DNA of 45,052 nucleotides from Sphingomonas bacterium (GCF_028289855.1 NZ_JAQGKZ010000008.1:1-45052), one strand, 5' to 3'. Positions 25,940 through 33,899 are shown, counted from the stretch's first letter. The notes: generated by a model from the sequence alone, not told the origin. Program-made: numbers and translations.

Positions 25940-26902
25940 ATGCGGATCGACTTCATCAAGTGCCACGGGTCGGGCAACGATTTCGCGCTGGTCGATGCGC
26001 GCGGGGTCGAGCGTGGCGATGCCGACTGGGCCGCGATCGCCCGCGCGCTGGCCGACCGCCGTGGGGCGGTGGGGAGCGACGGGCTGTTGCTGCTGACCGA
26101 TGGCGACGGGCAGCACGCATTCGGGATGCGGATGTTCAACAGCGACGGTAGCGAAGCCGAGACGTGCCTCAACGGGCTGCGCTGTGTCGCGCGCGCCGGG
26201 TTCGACGCGCTGGGGATCGACCAGGCGCTGGTGCATTTGAAAACCTCCGGCGCCGACGTGCGGCGCGACCCCGATCTGGCGCCCGGGGTGGTGACGATCG
26301 GCGAGCTGGCGGGACCGGCGAGCCTCGATGTCGATAGCTGGCCGATGCATATCGGGCGGCACCAGAACGTCCAGATGCCGGTTTCCGGATTGCCGAGCAC
26401 GCGCGCGTTTACCGCGGTGGCGATCCCCAACCCGCATCTGATCGCGTTCGTCGACAGGGTGGACGACGCCGAGCTGGTCGCGGTCGGGCTGGCCTGCGAG
26501 GCGGCGCCCGACTGGCTGCCCAACCGCGCCAACGTGTCGTTCGTCGAGGTGCGCGGCGAGGGCGAATTGTTCGTCCGCACGCACGAGCGCGGAGTGGGGC
26601 TGACCGACAGTTGCGGCAGCGCGATGGCGGCGTCGCTGTTCGCGGCGTGCCTGACCGAGCGGACGCGGTTCGACGCAGCCGTGACGCTGCGCAACGCGGG
26701 CGGGCTGGTTCATGGCTGCGCGCAGGCCGACGGGATGGTGCGGCTGTCGGGGAATGCCACGTGGGAATGGGCCGGGTCGGCGGCGATCGACCTCGACCGT
26801 GCGCTGGCAGGGGATGTGGTGGTCGAGCGGCATTTCAATGAGGAGATCGCGGCCTGGAGTCGGGTGGTAGGCGCGACGGCGCTCGCGCCGGTGCGCCGAT
26901 AG
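25940..26902 (+). CDS. dapF: Diaminopimelate epimerase family protein
   Basis: A 320-residue member of the DapF fold. The N-terminus is MRIDFIKCHGSGNDFALVDAR, and both catalytic-position cysteines are present: Cys76 in SEAETCLNGLRC and Cys225 in ERGVGLTDSCGSAMAAS. Compared with classic DapF (CGNGxR and ACGTGA/ACGSGA), Gly is replaced by Leu after the first Cys and the second motif reads CGSAM. This may indicate a divergent subgroup with another amino-acid substrate, or a variant DapF. ATG 25940 was chosen at the family N-terminus. An intrinsic terminator follows at 26998. Confidence 0.72.
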   Translation: MRIDFIKCHGSGNDFALVDARGVERGDADWAAIARALADRRGAVGSDGLLLLTDGDGQHAFGMRMFNSDGSEAETCLNGLRCVARAGFDALGIDQALVHLKTSGADVRRDPDLAPGVVTIGELAGPASLDVDSWPMHIGRHQNVQMPVSGLPSTRAFTAVAIPNPHLIAFVDRVDDAELVAVGLACEAAPDWLPNRANVSFVEVRGEGELFVRTHERGVGLTDSCGSAMAASLFAACLTERTRFDAAVTLRNAGGLVHGCAQADGMVRLSGNATWEWAGSAAIDLDRALAGDVVVERHFNEEIAAWSRVVGATALAPVRR

Positions 26903-26997
26903 GCGCAACCGCCCGACCGGACCCGATGGCGGACGAGCGTAGCTCGATCCGGCCGACGGCTTTGCCGGCGGCGTGGAACGGGCATGTGGACAAACGA

Positions 26998-27034
26998 AAA
27001 GCGGCGGAGACTGGCCCCGCCGCTTTCCTTTTTT
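26998..27034 (+). terminator. Intrinsic terminator after the DapF-family gene
   Basis: AAAGCGGCGG (26998-27007) and CCGCCGCTTT (27017-27026) form a perfect 10-bp stem, followed by CCTTTTTT (27027-27034). The 95 bp between the gene end and this stem hold a GCCGACGGC/GCCGGCGGC stem-loop near 26952-26971. Downstream, 27047-27071 has another GCCGACGGC-AAA-GCCGTCGGC palindrome. No gene is visible between 26903 and 27184. Confidence 0.85.
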
Positions 27035-27184
27035 CACCGGGCGGTGCCGACGGCAAAGCCGTCGGCCGAATCGGCTAGAGCCGTCCGCGGGGGGTCCCAT
27101 GAAAGCAGTACTTTCATGGGTGCCCTGTCCGGTGATGCGATTGCGCTTGCGCGCATCGGCGCGGGCGTGGCCGCGCCTATCGCA

Positions 27185-27451
27185 TCACTTCTTCGCGTCG
27201 ATCGCGTCGGCCTTGTTCGCCGCATGATCCTTCATCGCGTCGGCGGCGTTCGAGGCATCGGCCTTCATCGCGTCGGCGGTGTTGGTGGCGTTGTCGACGA
27301 TCGCGTCGGCCATGTTGTCGGTGCTGTCGACAAGGTTGTCGGCGGCGGCGTCGGCATTGGCGACGACGTTGTCGGCGGCCGGGGTCTTGTTGCACGCGCT
27401 GAGCGCGAACAGGCTGACGGCGGCGGTGGCGACGATCAAGGTCTTCTTCAT
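27185..27451 (-). CDS. Small Ala/Asp-rich lipoprotein
   Basis: An 88-residue exported lipoprotein. The signal MKKTLIVATAAVSLFALSAC has lipobox LSA-C (Cys20). The mature part is made of degenerate Ala/Asp/Asn repeats (AADNVVANADAAADNLVDSTDNMADAIVDNATNTADAMKAD...) and predicts long amphipathic helices of the kind seen in LEA-like or entericidin-like proteins. ATG 27451 was taken because the signal peptide starts there. It resembles no specific family that I can name. Confidence 0.7.
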   Translation of the reverse strand: MKKTLIVATAAVSLFALSACNKTPAADNVVANADAAADNLVDSTDNMADAIVDNATNTADAMKADASNAADAMKDHAANKADAIDAKK

Positions 27452-27593
27452 GTAAGGCATCCCCTTTTGGCGGAGTCGAATCATTTGCGCCCGCTGACAA
27501 CCCTCATGCCGGAAATGGCACAGAGGCGGCAAGCGCGAACTAAACCGCGTCCATCACCGATGGTTGCACGGTTCGTCGCGTTTTCTCGCAAGG

Positions 27594-27870
27594 GCAGGCA
27601 AATAGCAACGCTATTTTCCGGTGCGCGAAAGCGCAGCCCGCAGCGCGGCCGGCGGGAGGCGAAGCCGACCCCGTCCGACGACGCGGCCCTTCGACTGCCT
27701 GCAAGGCAGGCGCTCAGGATATGCTTTGCCGCGGCGCGCTGGGGAGCGAGGTCCGTCGCGGCAAAGCCGCGCCGTCGGCCGAGCCGGTCCTTCGAGTGCG
27801 CAGGACCGCTCGCCGACCGGGGCGCTCCCCGCGCCGTTGGCGCGCCGCGAAATAGCGTCCCGCTATTTCG
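27594..27870. repeat. Composite palindromic mosaic, locus I
   Basis: This non-coding stretch between two lipoprotein genes is built from short palindromes: AAATAGC-AAC-GCTATTT (27600-27616), TGCGC-GAAA-GCGCA (27622-27635), a 32-bp module at 27687-27718, CGCGGC-AAA-GCCGCG (27757-27771), and CGAAATAGCG-TCC-CGCTATTTCG (27848-27870). An outer 10-bp inverted repeat, GGGCGCTCCC (27820-27829) and GGGAGCGCCC (27873-27882), brackets the last. Several modules recur at 33638-33741 and 42451-42536 in other orders and orientations. No gene is seen in 27452-27862. Confidence 0.75.
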
Positions 27871-28453
27871 CTGGGAGCGCCCGCGCCATCACCAGATGCC
27901 CCTTCACCACCGGAACAATCTCACCCGCGGCGGCTTTGAGCGACGGCGCGTCGCCGTTGGCGGCATAGTCGGTCATCAGCGCCAGCGCCTCCTCGTGCGC
28001 GGCGACCTGGCCCGCGGCATAGGCCTTGTCGAAATCGGCGCCCTTGAGTTTGCCGAGATCGGCGAGCTTCGCACTCTGCTCGTCGGTCAGCGTCGCGTCG
28101 GGGACGATCGCGGGGGCGGCGCCCTCGGCGGCCTTCTTGATCTTGATGGTCGAATCGGTGTGCGCGGCGATCATCTTGGTGGCGAAATCCTTGACCGCGG
28201 CGGACGAGGCGTTGGTCGCGGCGAGCCGCGCGGCGGCGATTTCGAACGCGTCGGACTTGGCCGCCTTGTCGGCGAACGCCTGCGCGGGGGTGGCGGCGGC
28301 CGCATCCCCGGTCGCGTTCATCGCGACGTCGGTGTTCGACGCGACGTCGGTCACGGTGTTCGTTGTGTCGATGGTCGTGGTTTTGGACCCGCATGCCGCC
28401 AGGCCGATGGCGAGCGCGAGCGGGGTGAGATAGCGCAGATTGTGGAGAGTCAT
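27863..28453 (-). CDS. DUF4142 domain-containing lipoprotein
   Basis: A 196-residue exported protein. The signal MTLHNLRYLTPLALAIGLAAC has lipobox LAA-C. The mature domain matches DUF4142, a ferritin-like helical bundle: AFADKAAKSDAFEIAAARLAATNASSAAVKDFATKMIAAHTDSTIKIKKAAE and KAYAAGQVAAHEEALALMTDYA. His and Glu residues lie in helix positions, but metal binding is unproven. The stop codon TAG (27863-27865) lies inside the palindrome at 27848-27870, so the repeat forms the 3' end of the gene. It is divergent from the YqcI/YcgG gene. Confidence 0.88.
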   Translation of the reverse strand: MTLHNLRYLTPLALAIGLAACGSKTTTIDTTNTVTDVASNTDVAMNATGDAAAATPAQAFADKAAKSDAFEIAAARLAATNASSAAVKDFATKMIAAHTDSTIKIKKAAEGAAPAIVPDATLTDEQSAKLADLGKLKGADFDKAYAAGQVAAHEEALALMTDYAANGDAPSLKAAAGEIVPVVKGHLVMARALPAK

Positions 28454-28585
28454 GGCCGGCGTCCTTATGGTGGATCGGCGGCTGAACGCTCGACGTTTGG
28501 GCGCGTTCCGGGGCGATAGGCGAGGCTGATTTGCGTTAGCACGAATCCCCGGAACACAAGGTCCGCCCCGGCCGTATAGAAGCGG

Positions 28586-29290
28586 ATGACACCGACGTTT
28601 CCCTCCCCGTTCCGCGCACCCCACCCCGCCCAGCACGACCTCGAGACATTGCTCGCAGGCCATGTCGCGGCGGCCGATTTCCCGTGCGTCGGCGCCAAGG
28701 CGGCGGCAGCCAAGGGCACGCTCGAAGTGCTCGGCTGCACTGCGATCGACAGTTCGTGGGACGACCTGCGCATCCACGACGGGCTGCTCGGCTGGGCGCA
28801 TACCTATCGCGCCGACCCCGGGCTGTTCCGCAGTCTGGCGGTGGTGTTCGAGGGGCCCGAGGATCTGAGCGAGGCGGATTTCGAGGCCGCGCTATGGGCG
28901 CGCGTGCAATCCTTGTCGGACAAGGACGTGTGGCGCGGCCAGGATTACGATGCGCGCGTCAGCGCCGACCCGATGGACCAGCATTTCTCGCTGAGCTTCG
29001 GCGGCGAGGCGTTCTTCGTGGTGGGCCTGCACCCCAACGCCAGCCGCCCGGCGCGGCGCTTCGCGCGGCCGACGATGGTGTTCAACCTGCACGACCAGTT
29101 CGAGCAATTGCGCGCCGCGGGGCGGTACGAAAACATGCGCGAGAAGATCATGGTCCGCGACGAGGCGGTCGCGGGGAGCCGCAACCCGATGCTCGCGCGC
29201 CACGGCGAGGCGAGCGAGGCGCGGCAATATTCGGGGCGCGCGGTCGACGACGAATGGCGCTGCCCGTTCCGGTACGCGGGCGACGCATGA
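28586..29290 (+). CDS. YqcI/YcgG family protein (GntA/RohS-like haem-dependent N-oxygenase family)
   Basis: A 234-residue cytosolic protein of the YqcI/YcgG family. Characterised relatives include haem-dependent N-hydroxylases acting on guanidino groups (GntA in guanitoxin synthesis, RohS in azomycin synthesis). Family-typical segments are AADFPCVGAKAA, HTYRADPGLFRSLAVVFEGP, QHFSLSFGGEAFFVVGLHPNASRPARRF and NLHDQFEQLR. The ATG at 28586 is upstream of MTPTFPSPFR. Its TGA overlaps the ATG of the DUF1989 gene (ATGA), so the two are translationally coupled. The real substrate is not known. Confidence 0.85.
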   Translation: MTPTFPSPFRAPHPAQHDLETLLAGHVAAADFPCVGAKAAAAKGTLEVLGCTAIDSSWDDLRIHDGLLGWAHTYRADPGLFRSLAVVFEGPEDLSEADFEAALWARVQSLSDKDVWRGQDYDARVSADPMDQHFSLSFGGEAFFVVGLHPNASRPARRFARPTMVFNLHDQFEQLRAAGRYENMREKIMVRDEAVAGSRNPMLARHGEASEARQYSGRAVDDEWRCPFRYAGDA

Positions 29291-29874
29291 GCGATACGGT
29301 CACGATCCCGGAACGGAGCGGGACCGCGTTTACCCTCGCGAAGGGCGCGACGCTGACGGTGATCGACCCGCGCGGCGAGCAAGTCGCCGATCTGCTCGCG
29401 TTCAACGCCGACGATATCGGCGAAGCGATCTCATCCGGACGGACGCTCGATTATGCCGAGACGATCTACCTGACGACGGGGCACACACTCTATTCGAACC
29501 GCAGCCGCGCGATGCTCGAGATCGTCGGCGACACCGTCGGGCGGCACGATTTCCTGCTGACGCCGTGCTCGGTCGACACGTTCGCGCATTTCTATCCCAC
29601 GCTGCCGGTGCATCGCGGCTGCTTCGGCAATCTGGCTGAGGCGCTCGCGCCCTATGGCGTGACGCCCGACATGATCCCGACCGCGTTCAATTGCTTCATG
29701 AACGTGCCGGTCGACGGCGAGACGGGCAAGCTGCGCGTGCTCCCGCCGATCAGTAAAGCGGGGGACAGCATCGCGTTTCGCGCGGCGATGGATCTGGTGA
29801 TCGGGCTGACCGCCTGCTCGGCGCCGGACTCGAACGGCGGGACGTTCAAGCCGATCGAGTACCGCGTGGACTGA
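29287..29874 (+). CDS. DUF1989 (urea carboxylase-associated) family protein
   Basis: A 195-residue cytosolic protein of the DUF1989 family, named for association with urea carboxylase and allied to guanidine and urea metabolism. Conserved positions are TPCSVDTFAHFY, HRGCFGNLAEALAPYG, FNCFMNVPVDGETGKL and a C-terminal CSAPDSNGG; the cysteines and His are the expected zinc-site candidates. The ATG overlaps the preceding stop. No urea carboxylase or transporter gene adjoins, so its partner here is the YqcI/YcgG protein. Confidence 0.87.
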   Translation: MSDTVTIPERSGTAFTLAKGATLTVIDPRGEQVADLLAFNADDIGEAISSGRTLDYAETIYLTTGHTLYSNRSRAMLEIVGDTVGRHDFLLTPCSVDTFAHFYPTLPVHRGCFGNLAEALAPYGVTPDMIPTAFNCFMNVPVDGETGKLRVLPPISKAGDSIAFRAAMDLVIGLTACSAPDSNGGTFKPIEYRVD

Positions 29875-29985
29875 GGCTGACGAATGACCGCTGGTGGTGG
29901 GCTCCGGTCTGTCCGCTGTTAGGCAACCGCGCTTGGATCGCCACCGAAGATCGACACCCCTGCTGAACAACTATAGTTGCTGGGC

Positions 29986-30585
29986 ATGATAATCTCCGGC
30001 CCATCCGGCCCGGCAAGGTGTGCCTGCCTTCTGCTGTTACCGATGGTTTCGGCATGCGGTCAGGCTGTTCCGCAGGGCAAGCCGTCCGTCCCGGCGGCGC
30101 AGGCCGAAGCGACGGTCGCCGGTTTCTACAAGCAAGTAGTGGCGCGTCATCCGATTGCGGGCATGGGCGATCGAAAGGTCTTCGGGCCGTATTTCAGCAA
30201 GGCACTGCTTCGTCGGTTCGACGATAACACGGCCTGCTTCGCCGACTGGTATCGAAAGAATCCCGGCACCACCGACAAGCCGCCGTTCGGCCAGTTGGAG
30301 ATGGGCGTCTACTCGGGCAGCGATGAGGAATCGACTCCGCAGGCTTTTCGCATCGAGAAGACCGAGCCCGGAAAAGACGGCTCCGCCCGCGTGTATGTGA
30401 AACTCACATACGCGGAACCGACATTTAAGCTGCTCTGGAATGTGGCCGCGGTCGTGGTTCGCGAAAACGGCCGGGCCGTCGTCGACGATGTCATTTACTT
30501 GCGGGACAAGGACCACCCCGACGAAGGGCGGCTATCGCAGGTTTTGTTGGGGGATGGGTGCAAGGGGCCGCGTTGGGACGGATAG
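29986..30585 (+). CDS. Putative lipoprotein, DUF3828-like
   Basis: A 199-residue exported protein starting MIISGPSGPARCACLLLLPMVSAC, with lipobox MVSA-C. The mature region (ATVAGFYKQVVARHP, FSKALLRRFDD, FGQLEMGVYSGSDE, ARVYVKLTYAEP, WNVAAVVVRENGRAVVDDVIYL) resembles DUF3828/SnoaL-type cystatin-like folds. The ATG at 29986 was chosen; an upstream TTG at 29977 is possible. Its neighbours are unrelated. Confidence in the export signal is fair, in the family moderate. Confidence 0.6.
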   Translation: MIISGPSGPARCACLLLLPMVSACGQAVPQGKPSVPAAQAEATVAGFYKQVVARHPIAGMGDRKVFGPYFSKALLRRFDDNTACFADWYRKNPGTTDKPPFGQLEMGVYSGSDEESTPQAFRIEKTEPGKDGSARVYVKLTYAEPTFKLLWNVAAVVVRENGRAVVDDVIYLRDKDHPDEGRLSQVLLGDGCKGPRWDG

Positions 30586-30647
30586 CCGAGGTAAGCCTGG
30601 ACTCATGCAGCGGGTGTGGATTGTGACCCGCGATGTTGTGCAGGATA

Positions 30648-30866
30648 TTACGGCTTCTCGACCGCGTAGCTCTCAAGGTACCCGCACCTCGTGCAACGCC
30701 ACGTTTCAACGTCCAGCTGCGCTTTCCTGTCTTCCCGCAAACCCCACCATTTGCTGACGATGGCCTCGCCTTTTTGCCAACGCTCAGGATAGCTTGAGCC
30801 GTGGTTGCGACCGACAATGACACCGACCGTCATTGTCCCGCCGCACTTCGCGCATTCCTTGCTCAC
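30648..30866 (-). CDS. Small zinc-ribbon protein (DUF6487-like)
   Basis: A 72-residue protein with two CxxC knuckles: Cys5/Cys8 (ECAKCGGTM) and Cys58/Cys61 (WRCTRCGYLE). The segment between them (GVIVGRNHGSSYPERWQKGEAIVSKWWGLREDRKAQLDVE) fits the small zinc-ribbon family DUF6487, whose members have the pattern CPxCGxxMxxG...W...CxxCGYLE. Function unknown. AAAGGAGGC (30871-30879 region on the minus strand) precedes the start. Confidence 0.75.
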   Translation of the reverse strand: MSKECAKCGGTMTVGVIVGRNHGSSYPERWQKGEAIVSKWWGLREDRKAQLDVETWRCTRCGYLESYAVEKP

Positions 30867-30961
30867 GCATGCCTCCTTTTACCTGTGGGGTAACGATGTT
30901 CCCCATGTCCGCAAATCGAGAACGATCTGCCGACTTATCCGGATGTCCGCAATCGGATCGC

Positions 30962-31759
30962 CTAGGCCGCGTCGGGCCGCACCGTCTCGCGGCCATACAG
31001 CGCCGCGGCCCCCGTCTGGGCAGGGACGGCGCCGCCCAGGTGGAGATAGGCCGGGTCGAAATCGCCCGTCTTGGCCAGCCGGTCCCAATCGTGGATCGCC
31101 ACGTCGCGCTGGCGGCGATCGATGATGCCGTCGGCGCCGAGCGACTGCAGCGTGCGGTTGACGTGGACCGAGGTCAGCCCGAGCATGTCGCCCATCTGCT
31201 CCTGCGTCACCGGCAGCTCGAACCGCTCGCGCACCGCCAGCCCCGCGGCTTCCAGCCGGAGCGCCATTTCGCACAGGAAATGCGCGGTCCGCGCGCGGGC
31301 GTCGCGCCGCCCCAGGTTGAGCAGGGATTCGCGGAAGATCGACCCCTCGACCAAGGTCTCGCGCCACATCGCACGGCCGACCGCGGGATGATCGGCCGCC
31401 AGCGCGGTGATCGCCTCGACCGGGATATACGCCGCCTCTACCCGGCCGATCGCCTGGACATTGTGGTCGGCGACATCGAGCAGTGAATTCTGCAGGTCGA
31501 CCAGGTCGCCCGCCATGTGCAGCGACAGGATCTGGCGACCGCCATTGCCCGCGACCTTGTGGCGCACCGCGAAGCCAGAGAGCAGGACGCACGAATAGCC
31601 GGCCTTCTCGCCTTCGTGGACGATGAACTGGTTGGGGGCCAAATGGCGGATCTTGTGCGGCAAATCGAGCAACGCGGCACGATCGGGGTCGCTGAGCGCC
31701 GCCCAACGCTGCAACTTGCGCAGCATCGGCGTGAGCGGGGAGAGTGGGAGGATGGACAT
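30962..31759 (-). CDS. Crp/Fnr family transcriptional regulator
   Basis: A 265-residue regulator. The cyclic-nucleotide-type beta barrel is in residues about 25-140 (KIRHLAPNQFIVHEGEKAGYSCVLLSGFAVRHKV, GRQILSLHMAGDLVDLQNSLL). It is followed by a dimer helix and the winged helix-turn-helix VTQEQMGDMLGLTSVHVNRTLQSLGADGIID. The N-terminal four-cysteine pattern for an Fe-S cluster is missing, so it is unlikely to be a classic Fnr oxygen sensor. A helix-rich 30-residue tail ends the protein. Similar regulators are multi-copy in sphingomonads; the signal is unknown. Confidence 0.9.
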   Translation of the reverse strand: MSILPLSPLTPMLRKLQRWAALSDPDRAALLDLPHKIRHLAPNQFIVHEGEKAGYSCVLLSGFAVRHKVAGNGGRQILSLHMAGDLVDLQNSLLDVADHNVQAIGRVEAAYIPVEAITALAADHPAVGRAMWRETLVEGSIFRESLLNLGRRDARARTAHFLCEMALRLEAAGLAVRERFELPVTQEQMGDMLGLTSVHVNRTLQSLGADGIIDRRQRDVAIHDWDRLAKTGDFDPAYLHLGGAVPAQTGAAALYGRETVRPDAA

Positions 31760-31880
31760 GGCGGCTCCGCAGTCAGGGCGGGAGCGCGTCGCATCTCTCA
31801 GTCAGCGGGACGCCGGGGTCGGCCGCTAATGAAGCCGCCCTATACCCGTTTTCGTCGGCCACCTAACTTTTGTTATGAAG

Positions 31881-32120
31881 TCAGCCGGTAATATTCACGA
31901 CGTCGCGGAAGTGAATTTCGGTCCGCTCGCCGCTGTCGCGGTTTTCGATCTCGATGCGACAGGACAGGCAAAGGTCGCCGTCGACCACCTCGGCACACAT
32001 GATGTGACGCGCCGCGGTTTCGGCATGGTGCCGCGCCGCCGCCAGATCGGGCATGTCCTTTCCCTCCTCGTCGCGCGTGACGGTGCCGCATTCGTGGAGG
32101 TGGAAGAAATAGTGCGCCAT
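31881..32120 (-). CDS. DUF6894 family protein
   Basis: A 79-residue protein beginning MAHYFFHLHECGTVTRDEEGKDMPDLAAARHHAETAARHIMCAEV, with the pattern Y-F-F-H-x-H, D-x-E-G, and A-x-x-x-A that I recognise as DUF6894, and ending in SCRIEIENRDSGERTEIHFRDVVNITG. It is a small cytosolic family common in alphaproteobacteria. Function unknown. It is divergent from the small gene at 32300. Confidence 0.8.
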   Translation of the reverse strand: MAHYFFHLHECGTVTRDEEGKDMPDLAAARHHAETAARHIMCAEVVDGDLCLSCRIEIENRDSGERTEIHFRDVVNITG

Positions 32121-32299
32121 ATCGCGTCAACCGGCATGCGGCGAAGTCGTTGCATGGGTTGATGCAGGTGAAGGAGATTTTGCGCGAGGCGGCGCGAAAA
32201 ACCGGCCTCCGCCCGCCGCCGCAAAAAACTTCCGCCGACTGCGGAACTCTGCGCCCGAAACGACATTTCTGCCGTCGCCATAACGCAAAGGAGGTGAAA

Positions 32300-32470
32300 A
32301 TGCAGACCGACAATCTCGACTATTTCCGCCGCCGGGCGCACGAGGAACGGCAGATCGCCGCGACGTGCGAGGACAATGCGGTTACCGCCGCGCACCTCAA
32401 GATGGCGGAAGAATATCAGAAGCGCGTTGACGAACTGAACGACCAGCCGGGGCTGGCGCGGGTGGTCTAG
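32300..32470 (+). CDS. Small hypothetical protein
   Basis: A 56-residue charged helical protein (MQTDNLDYFRRRAHEERQIAATCEDNAVTAAHLKMAEEYQKRVDELNDQPGLARVV). The start at 32300 is fixed by AAAGGAGGTGA, an almost perfect anti-16S ribosome binding site, so high expression is likely. Short 'YYRRRAEEE...A..H..MA..Y..R' proteins like this are frequent in sphingomonads, but I know no function. Confidence 0.7.
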   Translation: MQTDNLDYFRRRAHEERQIAATCEDNAVTAAHLKMAEEYQKRVDELNDQPGLARVV

Positions 32471-32684
32471 TGTTAATCGCCGCCAAATTCACGACCGCCT
32501 GGATATGGGACCGGACAGCCCGATTGCGGCCCCACGCGTCGTTACGAATGCGACATGACTCCTCGCGCCCGCGCTGTTAGGCTCGCCGCATGTCCCGCAC
32601 GACGGCTGACCCGCATATCGTCGGCTATCCGTCGACAAGCCGACCCGCCGCGCCCGTCGCCGAGACACGCGGATTGGGGCGCTG

Positions 32685-33530
32685 ATGCCCGCCGATCCTC
32701 CCGTGCTGCCCTTCGCCGATCTGGTCCTGCTCGACCAGGACGCCGACGAGTCGCCCGATCCGGTGCGGGTCATGGCCCAAACGACGATCGGCTGCTTCGC
32801 GCCGTGCCCCGATGCGCCCGGCGCGTACATCCCCGGCTATCTGACGGTGAATTATCTCCTCAAGCTCGCGACGTTCAGCGATTTCGCCGCGAAGGCGCGG
32901 GCGCGGCGGCTCGGCCTGATCCTGCGGGCGCCGGTGCTGGCCGGGATGCTGGGCGTGCTGGCGGTGGTGATCGCGTTCATCATCGAGATCGATCCGCCGC
33001 CAGGGTCGGGGGGACTCACCGACAATGGCCTGTTCCGGTTCGGCCTGATCGCGGTTGCCGGCGCGATCGCGTTCACCGTCCTGGTCTACACCGTCAATGG
33101 CCGGTCGGCGACGAAAGGGTGGCGCGCGATGGTCGCGCTGCCGGAACCGTTATGGGCGGACCTGTGCGACGATTACGAGCGGCACCGGGCGGCGGTGACA
33201 GCGCTCAAGGACGAGCATGCCGGGCCCGGATCGTTGCACGGGGCGGTCGGGCGGACCATGGCCGACAACGCGATCGAGGGAGTCGCGGGCGCCGTGATGC
33301 CCGCCGGCCTCGCCAAACTCGCCGCGCACCTCACCAGCGACGCCATGCATGGCGAGCCGGGGGAGGCCGACGTCGGGCGCGCCAAGGGTGAAGCGATCGG
33401 CGACATGCTGTCGGCGCTGTTGCGCGCCTATCGCCGCACGACGGGGCGGACGCCGCTCCGCCTGTCGAATGCGGCGTTCGAGGAGATAGAGTCGGTGAGC
33501 GCGCAAGAGCTCACGGCGCTGGCCGAGTAA
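32685..33530 (+). CDS. Hypothetical membrane protein
   Basis: A 281-residue protein with two adjoining transmembrane helices (RAPVLAGMLGVLAVVIAFIIEI and FGLIAVAGAIAFTVLVYTVNG) after a 90-residue N-terminal region. A long C-terminal cytosolic region includes WRAMVALPEPLWADLCDDYERHRAAVTALKDEHAG. The internal stretch LHGAVGRTMADNAIEGVAGAVMPAGL is glycine-rich and could be a membrane-associating loop. No family recognised. The 214 bp before it have no convincing gene. Confidence 0.55.
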   Translation: MPADPPVLPFADLVLLDQDADESPDPVRVMAQTTIGCFAPCPDAPGAYIPGYLTVNYLLKLATFSDFAAKARARRLGLILRAPVLAGMLGVLAVVIAFIIEIDPPPGSGGLTDNGLFRFGLIAVAGAIAFTVLVYTVNGRSATKGWRAMVALPEPLWADLCDDYERHRAAVTALKDEHAGPGSLHGAVGRTMADNAIEGVAGAVMPAGLAKLAAHLTSDAMHGEPGEADVGRAKGEAIGDMLSALLRAYRRTTGRTPLRLSNAAFEEIESVSAQELTALAE

Positions 33531-33569
33531 GCCGGCGTGTAAGAAAATATCCAGATAGGTTATTTGTGC

Positions 33570-33598
33570 TTGACAGCGTTGCGCTGTTTGGGTACATA
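33570..33598 (+). promoter_or_regulatory. Candidate sigma-70 promoter with overlapping palindrome
   Basis: TTGACA (33570-33575) is followed 17 bp later by TACATA (33593-33598). The -35 box is perfect and the -10 box partial. Between them lies ACAGCG-TTG-CGCTGT (33573-33587), a perfect 6-bp inverted repeat that overlaps the -35 box and would suit a repressor. The next plus-strand gene is the small terminase at 33900, with the palindromic mosaic in between. No gene is seen in 33531-33899. Confidence 0.45.
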
Positions 33599-33637
33599 TC
33601 GGGAACGCTGAAGAATTGCGAGTCGGGCACGAGCCGA

Positions 33638-33741
33638 CGACATTAGCGACGCTAATGTCGAGACGGCGAGTGCCGGCCAGCGAGCCGGAGGCTCGTCCGA
33701 CGAGCCTGCCCTGAGCGCCTGCCTTGCAGGCAGTCGAAGGG
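33638..33741. repeat. Composite palindromic mosaic, locus II
   Basis: Three palindromes with three-base loops stand in series: CGACATTAGC-GAC-GCTAATGTCG (33638-33660), CGAGCC-GGA-GGCTCG (33681-33695), and a 32-bp module at 33710-33741. The last is the exact reverse complement of 27687-27718 and contains CTGCCT-TGC-AGGCAG-like symmetry. The TAGC-NNN-GCTA core is shared with the palindromes at 27600, 27848 and 42451. Confidence 0.75.
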
Positions 33742-33899
33742 CGACTTTTGCCGCGGCGGCCGGTGCACATTGATTATTTTCAACGGAGCAGGCGCGATGT
33801 GAATTCGCGCCGTCGACCGGACCTGCGTTCTGCCGGCCATCATTCGGCGAATCGGAAATTGGCACCGCTAATTTTTTGTTTCATGGGAGGGAGAAGAAC

